Shown: positions 28,228-36,513 of the stretch, one piece after another
Layout: each line of letters starts with the position of its first letter
Position numbering within the stretch: position 1 is the first letter of the stretch
Assembly: GCA_000961725.1 (NCBI GenBank)
Contig: LADS01000063.1
Location: 1 to 64,000 of the forward strand
From: Desulfobulbaceae bacterium BRH_c16a
GTDB lineage: Bacteria > Desulfobacterota > Desulfobulbia > Desulfobulbales > Desulfocapsaceae
Length of the DNA: 64,000 nucleotides
Direction: 5' to 3'
The notes under the pieces: model-generated
The model's database searches: none
What the model was told of the DNA's origin: nothing
What the model saw: the letters and a program-made list of their open reading frames with translations, nothing else
Translations under genes and position numbers: made by a program

Positions 28228-29700
28228 ATGACCGATTTGTCGCCTGAAATCCATCTTCACACCCCGACCATTCTTGTGATCGATGATGAGGCGCGGATCC
28301 GCGACGCCTGTGTCATTGTCCTCTCCGAAAAGGGTTTTGATGTCGCTGCAGCTCCAGACGGCGAACAGGGGCTGCGCATGATCAAGGAAAAACACTACGA
28401 TATCGTTCTAGTCGATCTGATGATGCCGACCATTTCCGGCTTTGATGTCGTAGCCGAGGTCCGCAGCCATCATCCGGACACGGTGGTGATTGTCATTACC
28501 GGGTATGCGACGCTGGAGCATTCCATCGAGGCGATGAAAAAAGGAGCTTTCGATTTCATTCCGAAACCCTTTACCCCCGACCAGCTTCGAGCGGTAGTCG
28601 ACAAGTCGCTCCGCTACACCATGGCTCTTCAGGATATCACCGATTCCAGATCCCGACTGCGCGTCATGGTTAACCGACTCACTGAAGGTGTTATGACCAC
28701 CGACGCCAAGAAACTGATAGTTCAGGCCAATCCCGCTTTTCTGCATATGCTCGGTTATCATGGCGAGGAAGTGGTCGGACAGCACGTGACTGCCCTAATA
28801 AACGACGTAAAACTGCTCGAGATAATAGATCAGGCCCTCGTCATGCCCGCCAACACCTTTGCCGAAATAACCCACGAAATGCGTCTTGACCACAACGGCG
28901 AAGAAAAATACTTCAGTGCCCGCTGCACACCTTTTCGCGGCCGGTTAAATGAAAACATCGGCACCATCACGGTCTTGCACGATATAACGGCACTAAAAAA
29001 AATGGACCAGATGAAGTCGGATTTCGTCTCCATGGTTTCTCACGAGATCAGGAGTCCGATGAACTCCCTGCTCATGCAGCTGAAAATAATTCTCGACGGC
29101 CTTGCCGGGGACGTAACGGCAAAGCAGCAGGAGATCCTGCAACGGGCCTCCAAAAAGATTCTTAACCTGAACAACCTGGTCAGTGAGCTGCTCGACCTCT
29201 CGAGAATCGAATCCGGACTCATCAGCCATGAAAAAGAACATGTCGACATGACCGCTCTTCTTGCCGATCAACAGGTTTTTCATAGTCCGTATGCCCGGGA
29301 AAAGGATATAACCATCAACCTCAGCTGCCCTGAAGACCTCCCCCCTATCCTTGCCAACCGGCAGAACATGGAGGAGATTTTTGCAAATCTGATCACCAAC
29401 GCCATCAAGTATTCGCCGAATTGCGGTTCAATCGCTATCAGGACCATGGTGGAATCGGACTATCTGAAGACAGAAGTAAGCGACACCGGATTCGGCATAA
29501 GCCCTGAAGATCTCGAAAAGATTTTCATCCGCTTCTACCGGGTAAAAGACGCCAAAACCCGTGAAATCCATGGCACCGGACTGGGTCTTGCCATTGTCAA
29601 GAGCATCGTTGAGTCTCACCACGGCAATATCAGCGTGGCAAGCGAAATCGGCAAGGGAACCACCTTTACCGTCTGGCTGCCCCTCTCCGAATCCTCTTGA
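28228..29700 (+). CDS. Response receiver-PAS-histidine kinase
   Basis: A 490-residue cytoplasmic signalling protein. Receiver domain at residues about 15-130 (ILVIDDEARIRD, phospho-Asp in IVLVDLMMPTISG, ITGYATLE, FIPKPF); PAS at about 150-265 (EGVMTTDAKKLIVQANPAFLHMLGY); HisKA with FVSMVSHEIRSPMNS; HATPase_c with NLITNAIKYSP, DTGFGI and GTGLGLAIVKSI. No transmembrane segment. Starts with GAGG 6 bases before ATG 28228. Encoded divergently from the hdrA-metF unit; whether it controls that unit is not shown. Its target regulator is not in the window. Confidence 0.9.
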   Translation: MTDLSPEIHLHTPTILVIDDEARIRDACVIVLSEKGFDVAAAPDGEQGLRMIKEKHYDIVLVDLMMPTISGFDVVAEVRSHHPDTVVIVITGYATLEHSIEAMKKGAFDFIPKPFTPDQLRAVVDKSLRYTMALQDITDSRSRLRVMVNRLTEGVMTTDAKKLIVQANPAFLHMLGYHGEEVVGQHVTALINDVKLLEIIDQALVMPANTFAEITHEMRLDHNGEEKYFSARCTPFRGRLNENIGTITVLHDITALKKMDQMKSDFVSMVSHEIRSPMNSLLMQLKIILDGLAGDVTAKQQEILQRASKKILNLNNLVSELLDLSRIESGLISHEKEHVDMTALLADQQVFHSPYAREKDITINLSCPEDLPPILANRQNMEEIFANLITNAIKYSPNCGSIAIRTMVESDYLKTEVSDTGFGISPEDLEKIFIRFYRVKDAKTREIHGTGLGLAIVKSIVESHHGNISVASEIGKGTTFTVWLPLSESS

Positions 29701-29769
29701 GTTTTGATTTCATCGCAGTCGAAATCGCTATCGAAATCGAGCTCGGCCATTCGGAAACCCATCACTCCT

Positions 29770-30573
29770 CTAAAAACCGTGATGGGCCGCAAGCTTGGAG
29801 AGCATATGCGCAAAACCGGTACCCAGGGAAAAAGCCGCGTCGACTCCGATATTAGGACCAACACTTCTATCGAAGAAGATGTTCAGACTGGATGCCATCC
29901 CCTCGTCAGGCTTCCAGTAGCATATCATCACAGGCACTAAAGGCAATGGAGCGAGCACGACGGAGACATCCGCCTCAAACTGCTTCTCGACCGCTCGTCC
30001 CTCAAACATATGGATGATATCGTCGAAGAAATCGGTATACCGATCGGCCAGTTCCAGCAGCACATCTTCACCCCGTTTTTTAAATAAAGCATATTTTTCC
30101 CTGCCGCCGGGTATCTCTCTGAAAGATATCCACTCTCCGGAAAGCGGCATCCCTTTGCAGTTGAGAATATATTCGAGAAGCGGCACTACTACCCACGGAA
30201 TCAGATGCAGATCGGTGGTAAAAGAACCGTCCTTACGGACGCCGAAGAGCTTGCCGAGGAGCGGCACCTGCAGGGTATCTCCGGACATCTTCACACCGAT
30301 CCGTCTCGCTGTTGCGTGGAAATCCAGCTGTACTAATTCTTCTTGCATTTTCGCTACATATTCATCCAGCTCATTTTCCCGGCGAGGTTGATTGTCCTGG
30401 TTCACGCCAAGTCTTTCGATGGTTGCAGCACCCAGTCGTGGACATTCCCTGATACGCCGCGTCCCGCGAAAAACCGCACCGGCAAAGGCGAGGCATGTTT
30501 TTTCACCACATTCCCGGCAGTTACTTTTATCTAGAAGAAGAAATATCTCCATTGCATTTTTGCCCGCCATCAT
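29770..30573 (-). CDS. DUF3786 protein with N-terminal iron-sulfur (CFeSP-like) domain
   Basis: A 267-residue protein. Residues about 1-55 carry CRECGEKTCLAFAGAVFRGTRRIRECP, split as CRECGEKTC and RECP, with spacing like the [4Fe-4S] domain of AcsC/CdhE. The rest is a DUF3786 domain (PLLGKLFGVRKDG, GEWISFREIPGGREKY, LPLVPVMICYWKPDEG). DUF3786 proteins occur beside CODH/acetyl-CoA synthase genes; a second one lies at 55796-56428. ATG 30573 has GAGGGGG directly before; ATG 30591 is in frame but less well placed. Likely a corrinoid/iron-sulfur accessory protein; function not established. Confidence 0.78.
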   Translation of the reverse strand: MMAGKNAMEIFLLLDKSNCRECGEKTCLAFAGAVFRGTRRIRECPRLGAATIERLGVNQDNQPRRENELDEYVAKMQEELVQLDFHATARRIGVKMSGDTLQVPLLGKLFGVRKDGSFTTDLHLIPWVVVPLLEYILNCKGMPLSGEWISFREIPGGREKYALFKKRGEDVLLELADRYTDFFDDIIHMFEGRAVEKQFEADVSVVLAPLPLVPVMICYWKPDEGMASSLNIFFDRSVGPNIGVDAAFSLGTGFAHMLSKLAAHHGF

Positions 30574-30784
30574 TACCCCCTCTTCCTGCATGAGAGAACA
30601 TGCTTGTTATCAAATATTCGATTACTTGCTTAACATCCAAAGTTGCTATGGCGATTGTACACCTCAGACCAATTTCGCTCAACCAGCACTTGACGAAATC
30701 CGATAAACTATAGTATCAGTGCAACGTTATGATAAGGAGTGAAAAAAGAGCGCTTTCACCTTAAACCACTGATCCACTTCCGCC

Positions 30785-31666
30785 ATGAAAAAACTGATCT
30801 TGACCACAGCACTTCTCATCTCCTGCTCGGCACCTTTCTGCCCTTCGCCGGCGCAATCGCAAAGCATCACAACCGAACCTGTTCTTGCCGAACAGCCGCT
30901 TGCAACCGACACAGCCCAGGATAGTTGGTGGACCAGTCAGCCCAAAGAAAAGAAATTGCTCTATACCAATATCACCGCTGCGACCCTGATCGGCATCTGG
31001 GGCCTCATTGAATGGGATTACAGTTTCGACAACTGGGAAAGTGCTGACGAGGGGTGGTTTGAAAAGGATTCGAAATATGGCGGGGCTGACAAATTAGGCC
31101 ATTTCTGGGCAACCTATGTTTTCTCCGACGCCCTGACCGGGCTCTACAAAAGCTGGGGATACTCCTCGGACAAGGCCAACACCTACGCGGCACTGTCGGC
31201 ATGGTCGGTGCAGGCTTTCATGGAAATCGCCGACGGGACCAGCGGTTCCCAGGGTTTTTCCTGGGAGGATATGGTGGCAAACACTTTCGGCGCCTTGACC
31301 AGCGTCCTTATGGAGAGATATCCGGAACTCGACCGCAAAATCGATTTCCGTATCGAATATGTTTTCGAAAATGACGTCAACGGTATTTTTGATGACTATT
31401 CCAACCACTATTACTCCATGGCGGTGAAACTCGACGGCTTCGACGCCCTGGAAAACACCTTTCTCAAGTATATCGAACTCCACGCCGGATATTATACCCG
31501 GGGGTATGGCGATCAGGATGAAGATGATATCAGGTCGTTGTATGGCGGCATCACCCTCAACTTTTCGCGACTGTTCCGGCAAAATGGCTGGACGAAAACT
31601 GGAAAGACCCTTGAATATCTGCAAATCCCGTACAGCGTACTCAAGGCTTCCCATGATCTTGATTAA
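30785..31666 (+). CDS. Exported DUF2279-like (YfiM-like) protein
   Basis: A 293-residue protein with a signal peptide (residues 1 to about 25, KKLILTTALLISCSAPF). The middle region GGADKLGHFWATYVFSDALTG, in pieces ADKLGHFWATY and FSDALTG, with EIADGTSGSQGFSWEDMVANTFG, matches the DUF2279/YfiM family of envelope proteins with conserved Asp-Lys-x-x-His and Asp-x-x-x-Asn. No enzyme activity is known for the family. Flanked by unrelated genes; probably monocistronic. Confidence 0.75.
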   Translation: MKKLILTTALLISCSAPFCPSPAQSQSITTEPVLAEQPLATDTAQDSWWTSQPKEKKLLYTNITAATLIGIWGLIEWDYSFDNWESADEGWFEKDSKYGGADKLGHFWATYVFSDALTGLYKSWGYSSDKANTYAALSAWSVQAFMEIADGTSGSQGFSWEDMVANTFGALTSVLMERYPELDRKIDFRIEYVFENDVNGIFDDYSNHYYSMAVKLDGFDALENTFLKYIELHAGYYTRGYGDQDEDDIRSLYGGITLNFSRLFRQNGWTKTGKTLEYLQIPYSVLKASHDLD

Positions 31667-31787
31667 ACTATCTTAAGGCTACTGCATTTTCCTTACCGGA
31701 TCCGGACGGATGATCGAGTATACTTCAGGGCGATGGTTGTTTCGCCAGGCCATACGCTATGTTCCTTAACCAAAAGAGGAGAAAACA

Positions 31788-31979
31788 ATGAAGGCTACAA
31801 TTTCAAAATCGTGCATGGGTGACAGAAACTGCAACAAGCTGTGCCCGGAAGTTTTCGAATATAATGAAGATCAGCTGCTCTCCATCGTCAAATTCGATGA
31901 GATCCCGAAACACCTCGAAGCAGTTGTTCGTCGGGCAGCGGCCGAGTGCGGTGCCGATGCCATCACTATCGAAGAATAG
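31788..31979 (+). CDS. Small [4Fe-4S] ferredoxin
   Basis: A 63-residue acidic ferredoxin. SCMGDRNCNKLCPEVFEY provides three cluster cysteines (C9, C15, C19), and a fourth comes from AAAECGADAITIEE near the C-terminus; the second canonical cluster is missing, so it is a one-cluster Fer4_13-type protein. GAGGAG lies 6 bases before ATG 31788. It ends 2 bases before a rubrerythrin gene, so it may feed electrons to rubrerythrin in peroxide detoxification. Confidence 0.85.
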   Translation: MKATISKSCMGDRNCNKLCPEVFEYNEDQLLSIVKFDEIPKHLEAVVRRAAAECGADAITIEE

Positions 31980-31981
31980 CG

Positions 31982-32566
31982 ATGAGCCTTATGACCAGTT
32001 TCCGTGACAGCAGAACAGCCAGAAATTTGCTGCTCTCCTATTCAGCGGAAAGTCAGGCCAGAACCCGGTATAATTTCTTTGCAACCCAGGCGAGAGCAGA
32101 AAATCTGATCCAGATAGCAAGGATCTTCGATGAAACCGCCGACCAGGAATATGAGCATGCTTTACGCTTCTTTAAATTCTTCAACGGAGGGGAACTGGAA
32201 ATTACCGGGGTCTTCCCGGCAGGGGTGATCAAAGATACCCACGCCAATTTACTTGCCTCGGCAGCATTGGAACTCTACGTACATGACAAAATGTACGGGG
32301 TTTTCGCCGAGGTGGCGGAAGAAGAAGGTTTTCAGAGAGCGGCAGAGACATTTCACGCCATCAATGTCGCAGAGAAACATCATGAGAAGATGTTTCGCGA
32401 ACTTGCGAAAAACCTGGTCACGGGGCGAGCCTTCAGACAAAGCCCCGAGACGGTGTGGAAGTGTCTCAACTGCGGATATCTGCATGAGGGAGCAACACCG
32501 CCGGAAAAATGTCCGGCCTGCGTCAAGCCACCCGGATTTTTTGCCGTCCTCCCAGACAACCGATAA
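31982..32566 (+). CDS. rbr: Rubrerythrin
   Basis: A 194-residue peroxide-reducing diiron protein. The ferritin-like domain (residues about 10-145) has SAESQARTRYNFFA, ETADQEYEHA and NVAEKHHEKMF metal-ligand segments; the C-terminal rubredoxin domain has CLNCGYLHEGATPPEKCPAC (Cys4 Fe site). Start ATG 31982, 2 bases after the ferredoxin stop; an upstream in-frame start lies inside the ferredoxin gene. Typical oxidative-stress protein of anaerobes. Confidence 0.95.
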   Translation: MSLMTSFRDSRTARNLLLSYSAESQARTRYNFFATQARAENLIQIARIFDETADQEYEHALRFFKFFNGGELEITGVFPAGVIKDTHANLLASAALELYVHDKMYGVFAEVAEEEGFQRAAETFHAINVAEKHHEKMFRELAKNLVTGRAFRQSPETVWKCLNCGYLHEGATPPEKCPACVKPPGFFAVLPDNR

Positions 32567-32576
32567 ACAACAAGAG

Positions 32577-32608
32577 AACGCCCACACCTGCCAGGCGGTG
32601 GGCGTTTT
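32577..32608 (+). terminator. Terminator after ferredoxin-rubrerythrin
   Basis: Stem AACGCCCAC/GTGGGCGTT (32577-32585 with 32598-32606) followed by TTTT, 10 bases after the rubrerythrin stop. It overlaps the last bases of the converging DUF166 gene. Confidence 0.75.
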
Positions 32609-33263
32609 ACAAGATTGAAAGTACCTTCTCGATCGCTTTCCGCAGTTCCAGGCTGTGAATTTTGCCGGCAAAATGAACAGGGCTTTTGCCGTATATCGGA
32701 TCCCAGCCTCCTGGATTGGCAGAACAGTAAAACTGCGTGTCAAGACCGATTTTACGTACTGCGTCTTCGACGGGATGACCGATGAGTCGCCTCGCCGCCT
32801 CCCATGTCGCGCCACAGGGAGCACCCCGAACGACCTTCACTTCTACGATCTTCCCGTCCTCGATTTCTACCTCGAATTCAGGAGCACCAAAAAACTCACC
32901 GTAGCTTCCAAGACCAACCTGTCTTGGAAGACCACATCAGGTAGGCGGCGTAAACAGTCCTTTGCCGGTTATTTTTTTCCCGGAAACGATAACCGGGATA
33001 TCATTTTTCACACAAAGGGCGGCCAGATCGGTGGACAGATCTCCGTGTCTCAGGAAATCCAGGACAAGGTCGCAGGAAATTTCATGGGGGAGATACTCAT
33101 CGGTATTGTCAATTACCGGCGGCAATACTTCATCGATATTAAACACATCGAGATTGAAAAGATCCCCGCCATACTTCCTCAGACCATCTATTTTCGGCTG
33201 ACCACTGCCATTCTGCTGAAAGACAATGATATGCTGCCTCTTTGATAAACTATCCATTTTCAC
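32607..33263 (-). CDS. DUF166-family protein, probable selenoprotein
   Basis: A 218-residue protein if the in-frame UGA at 32937-32939 is read as selenocysteine (residue 109). Upstream of it: QQNGSGQPKIDGLRKYG and DLVLDFLRHGDLSTDLAAL; at the UGA: GLFTPP-T-U-C-GLPRQVGL; downstream: YGEFFGAPEFEVEIEDGK, RGAPCGATWEAARRLIG and PVHFAGKIHSLELRKA, all matching the DUF166 family (some members are labelled putative thymidylate synthase). Both halves are in one frame and full family length is reached only by read-through. A perfect 10-bp hairpin follows the UGA. GTG 33263 or ATG 33257 is the start. Adjacent Sec-Cys suggests a redox or metal site. No function is established. Confidence 0.8.
32905..32939 (-). 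promoter_or_regulatory. UGA and SECIS-type hairpin in the DUF166 gene
   Basis: After the UGA (32937-32939) and 6 bases comes CTTCCAAGAC-AGGTTG-GTCTTGGAAG, a perfect 10-bp stem with a 6-base loop containing GGU. The loop starts 16 bases after the UGA, close to the roughly 17-base distance and the AGGUCU loop of the E. coli fdhF SECIS element. Confidence 0.82.
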
Positions 33264-33286
33264 TTGTACTTCCCTTTTTTAGGAGA

Positions 33287-33664
33287 TCAAATATCCAGGC
33301 GAATCCACCTGGTGCAATAACGGTAGGCCGCTTCAAGCAGTTTTTTGCTGTTCTGCCCGGCCTGGACCAGAACATACATTGCTCCGGACGTATCCCGGCA
33401 GACGACCATTCCGCCACAGAGCTCGATGGTTTCTCCTGCGGCATGAACGGTCAGGGGCGAGTCGACCTTCCGGACGTCCAGTTCATCGTCCTGCAACTGA
33501 AAATAAGCCATCTGGGCTAATGCATGATAATCGTGTTTTGCATGACCGCTGTCTTTTACTGAAAACATCTGGATATAGCCGGCCTCATTCATCGCCTTTT
33601 CCGGAACGACAATGACCGTCTCGCAATCGTCGAAATGCATGGTTGTGGAACATATTGATATCAT
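33287..33664 (-). CDS. Hypothetical protein upstream of DUF166 selenoprotein gene
   Basis: About 125 residues, 23 bases upstream of the DUF166 gene and probably co-transcribed. Contains TVIVVPEKAMNEAGYIQMF, a mixed alpha/beta pattern, and several cysteines (ICSTTMHFDDCE, LCGGMVVCRD). The start is uncertain: ATG 33664 or ATG 33640; the frame is open further up but that part runs through the terminator of the formate dehydrogenase operon. Not recognised. Confidence 0.55.
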   Translation of the reverse strand: MISICSTTMHFDDCETVIVVPEKAMNEAGYIQMFSVKDSGHAKHDYHALAQMAYFQLQDDELDVRKVDSPLTVHAAGETIELCGGMVVCRDTSGAMYVLVQAGQNSKKLLEAAYRYCTRWIRLDI

Positions 33665-33737
33665 ATCCGACTGAGCCTGTCTTTTCAAATACCACCCCTT
33701 CTCGCTACCCCGCAACACCGCTCGCCGCCGGAAGAGG

Positions 33738-33776
33738 AAAAAAATGGGAAGTTGAGCCGGTTGGCTCAACTTCCCA
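33738..33776 (-). terminator. Terminator of the NADH-linked formate dehydrogenase operon
   Basis: Perfect 14-bp stem TGGGAAGTTGAGCC/GGCTCAACTTCCCA with a 4-base loop, followed on the - strand by seven T residues. It lies about 45 bases after the fdhA stop at 33822. Confidence 0.9.
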
Positions 33777-33821
33777 GGTATGCTGCATACTCTATCTTTT
33801 ACAGTCTTGTGCAACTACAAA

Positions 33822-36509
33822 TCAACACATTTCAAGTTTTACCGCACAAACTTTTGCTTCCATGATTTTGCAGACCGGATCCATGGCGTCGTTGGTCAAA
33901 AGATTAGCTGCAGCTTCGCTGTAATGGAACGGGATGAAGACCACATTGGGCGGGACGATATTACTGACCCTTGCCTTGAGACTGATCGAGCCACGTCTTG
34001 AACTGACGGTAAGCTTCCCGCCGTCAACAAGCCCCATGCTTTCGGCGTCGGCCGGATTGATTTCGATGAAGGCTTCCGGGGCTATTGCATTGAGCCCTTT
34101 TGATCTTCTGGTCATCGTTCCGGTATGATAGTGGAACAGTTCCCGGCCGGTTGTCAGGACAAAAGGATATTCCTTGTCCGGCAGTTCCTTTGAAGCAACG
34201 AACGGCACCGGTGTAAAGAGCGCCTTGCCGCCTTCGCGGTTGAAACTGTCTTTGAAGAGGAATTCCGTCCCCGGATGATCCTCAGCCGGACATGGCCACT
34301 GCACACTTTCTTTTTCCAGCCTGGCATAGCTCACACCGGCAAGTGCCGGCCAGAGAGCGGCTACTTCGGCAAAAATCTCAGCCGGCACCGGCTTCTTGTC
34401 GAGATCGCCCTTCCCTTCGATCCGCTTGTAGATCTGGTCTATGATATCCAGATCGAGCTGCGCCTCGCCGGGAGAGTTGACCGCCTTCATCACCCGCTGA
34501 ACCCTTCGCTCGGAGCTGGTGAAGGTTCCATCTTTTTCGGCAAAAGACACGCCGGGCAGGACCACGTCGGCGAGCTTCGCGGTTTCCGTCATGAAGATAT
34601 CCTGCACCACGAGAAATTCGAGATTGGCAAAGGCCTTCACCGAGTGGGTGGTATTGGGGTCGGAAAGAGCCGGGTTTTCCCCGAAGATATACATCCCTTT
34701 CAGCTCGCCGGAAAGCATGGCGCCGGTCATCATAGTTGCCGGCAGACCGATCTTGTCGGGCAGCGATTTGCCCCAGGCCTTTTCAAATTTTGCCTTCACC
34801 GCCGGATCGTCGACCTTCTGGTAGCCGGGGTAGACATTCGGCAGACCGCCCATATCGCAGGCCCCCTGGACGTTGTTCTGCCCTCGGAGCGGATTGACGC
34901 CGGCAGCACGCTTGCCGACATTACCGGTCAACATTGCCAGGTTGCCGACGGCATGGACATTATTGGTGCCCATGGAATGCTGAGTAATACCCATAGCATA
35001 GTAGATCCCGGCATTCTTTGCCGAGCCATAGATACGGGCTGCCTTGCGGATATCTTCCGCCGGCACCCCAGTGATCTCTTCCCCGTATTCGGGAGTGAAG
35101 GTTTCAAGCGATTTGACGAATTCTTCGTACCCTTCCGTTCTGCCGGCGATAAAATTCTTATCCTCGAGTCCTTCGGCAAGAATCGCATTCATGATCGCAT
35201 TCAGCAATACCGCATCGGTTCCCGGCCGATGCCGCAACCAGAGGGTGGCGAATTTGACCAGTGGAATCTTACGCGGATCGGCGACAATCAGCTTGGCGCC
35301 TTTGGCCACCGCCTCCTTCATCCTGAGAGCGATAATCGGATGGTTTTCCGTGGTATTGGAACCAATTACAAACAATGCTTCGTTTTCGGCAATTTCAGCG
35401 ACCGAATTGGTCATTGCTCCTGAACCGAATTTTGCGGCCAGACCGGCCACGGTTGCACTGTGTCAGTAGCGGGCGCAGTGATCGACATTGTTGGTGCCGA
35501 TGCCTGCGCGGAAAAGCTTCTGGAACAGATAATTTTCTTCGTTGGTGCAGCGGGCCGAGCACAGCCCGCCCAAGGCGTCGGCACCGTTTTTATCTTTGAT
35601 TTCGGTCATCCGTTTGGCCACATAGTCATAGGCTTCCTGCCAGGTGGCTTTTTCGAACTCGCCGCCTTTTTGCCTGCGGATAAGTGGAGTGGTAAGACGA
35701 TCGGTGCTGTTGATGAATTCAAAGCCGAACCTTCCCTTCACGCAGAGCCAGCCACGGTTATGATTATCGGCCTTGGAATCGACCCGAATGACCTGATCGC
35801 CGTGACTGCGCAGGGTGATATTGCAGCCGCAGCCGCAGTATGTGCAGGTGGTGTCGGTAAAAGTCACCCCTGCCTGCCGGGGCTTACCGGACCAGACCCG
35901 TCCGGACAATGCCCCGGTCGGGCAGACCGACACGCATTGTCCGCAGAATTCGCAGTTGAGGCTTTGGCCGAAGGGAGGAATGACTTTGGCCTCGAAACCT
36001 CTTTCCGCATACCCGATTGCCCCTACCCCCTGAACCTCTTCGCAGACCCTGACGCAGAGTCCGCACATCACGCACTTGTTCTGCTCCCTGGTAATAAAGG
36101 GGTTAATGTCAACCCGGTTGTGATCGCGCATCGCTCCACTGAACCTGTTTTGTCGTATGCCAAAGGCATAAGCCAGGTCCTGCAGCTTGCAGTCACCGGT
36201 GCCGATACAGGTCATGCAGTCGTTGGGATGATCGGACAGCAGCAGTTCGACCGTGGTCTTGCGCAGCCGGTAGAGCTTCTGGGTATTGGTTTTGACAACC
36301 ATGCCCTTGGTCGCGGGCGTAGTACAGGAAGTGACCGGCTTGGCCATCCCGGCGATCTCGACGATGCATAGCCGACACGCTCCAAACGGCTTCAATCGCG
36401 GATCATGGCAGAGGGTTGGAATATCGATGTTAAGCTTTTGGGCCGCCTCCAGGACGGTAGTACCCTCGGCGACTTCTATCTGTTTGTCATCTATGGTCAG
36501 ATTGATCAT
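33822..36509 (-). CDS. fdhA: Formate dehydrogenase catalytic subunit with NuoG-like N-terminus, selenocysteine-containing
   Basis: An 895-residue molybdo/tungstopterin formate dehydrogenase when UGA 35463-35465 is read as Sec349 (VDHCARY-U-HSATVAGLAAKFGSGAMTN, the family active-site loop). Order: [2Fe-2S] domain (residues 1-75, GACRLCIVEI), His-Cys3 cluster (HPNDCMTCIGTGDC), two [4Fe-4S] (CVMCGLCVRVCEE, CEFCGQCVSVCP), Mo-bis-MGD domain with CTYCGCGCN, C-terminal MopB-binding domain (SRRGSISLKARV). It interconverts CO2 and formate in the cytoplasm. The NuoF-like gene 4 bases upstream points to NAD(H) coupling, possibly with ferredoxin (bifurcation). The gene would be called as two fragments without Sec. 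Confidence 0.95.
35434..35465 (-). promoter_or_regulatory. UGA and SECIS hairpin in fdhA (NADH-linked)
   Basis: UGA 35463-35465, then 12 bases, then GTGGCC-GGTCT-GGCCGC. A 6-bp stem (one G-U) carries a GGUCU loop that starts 18 bases after the UGA; the loop sequence is the classic bacterial SECIS type. Confidence 0.9.
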
Positions 36510-36513
36510 GGTA

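Noticed and set aside
33822..36509. Two separate formate dehydrogenase fragments or a pseudogene
   Set aside because: Both parts are in one frame, the UGA is at the known active-site Sec position, and a GGUCU-loop hairpin follows. The same holds for 42330-44381.
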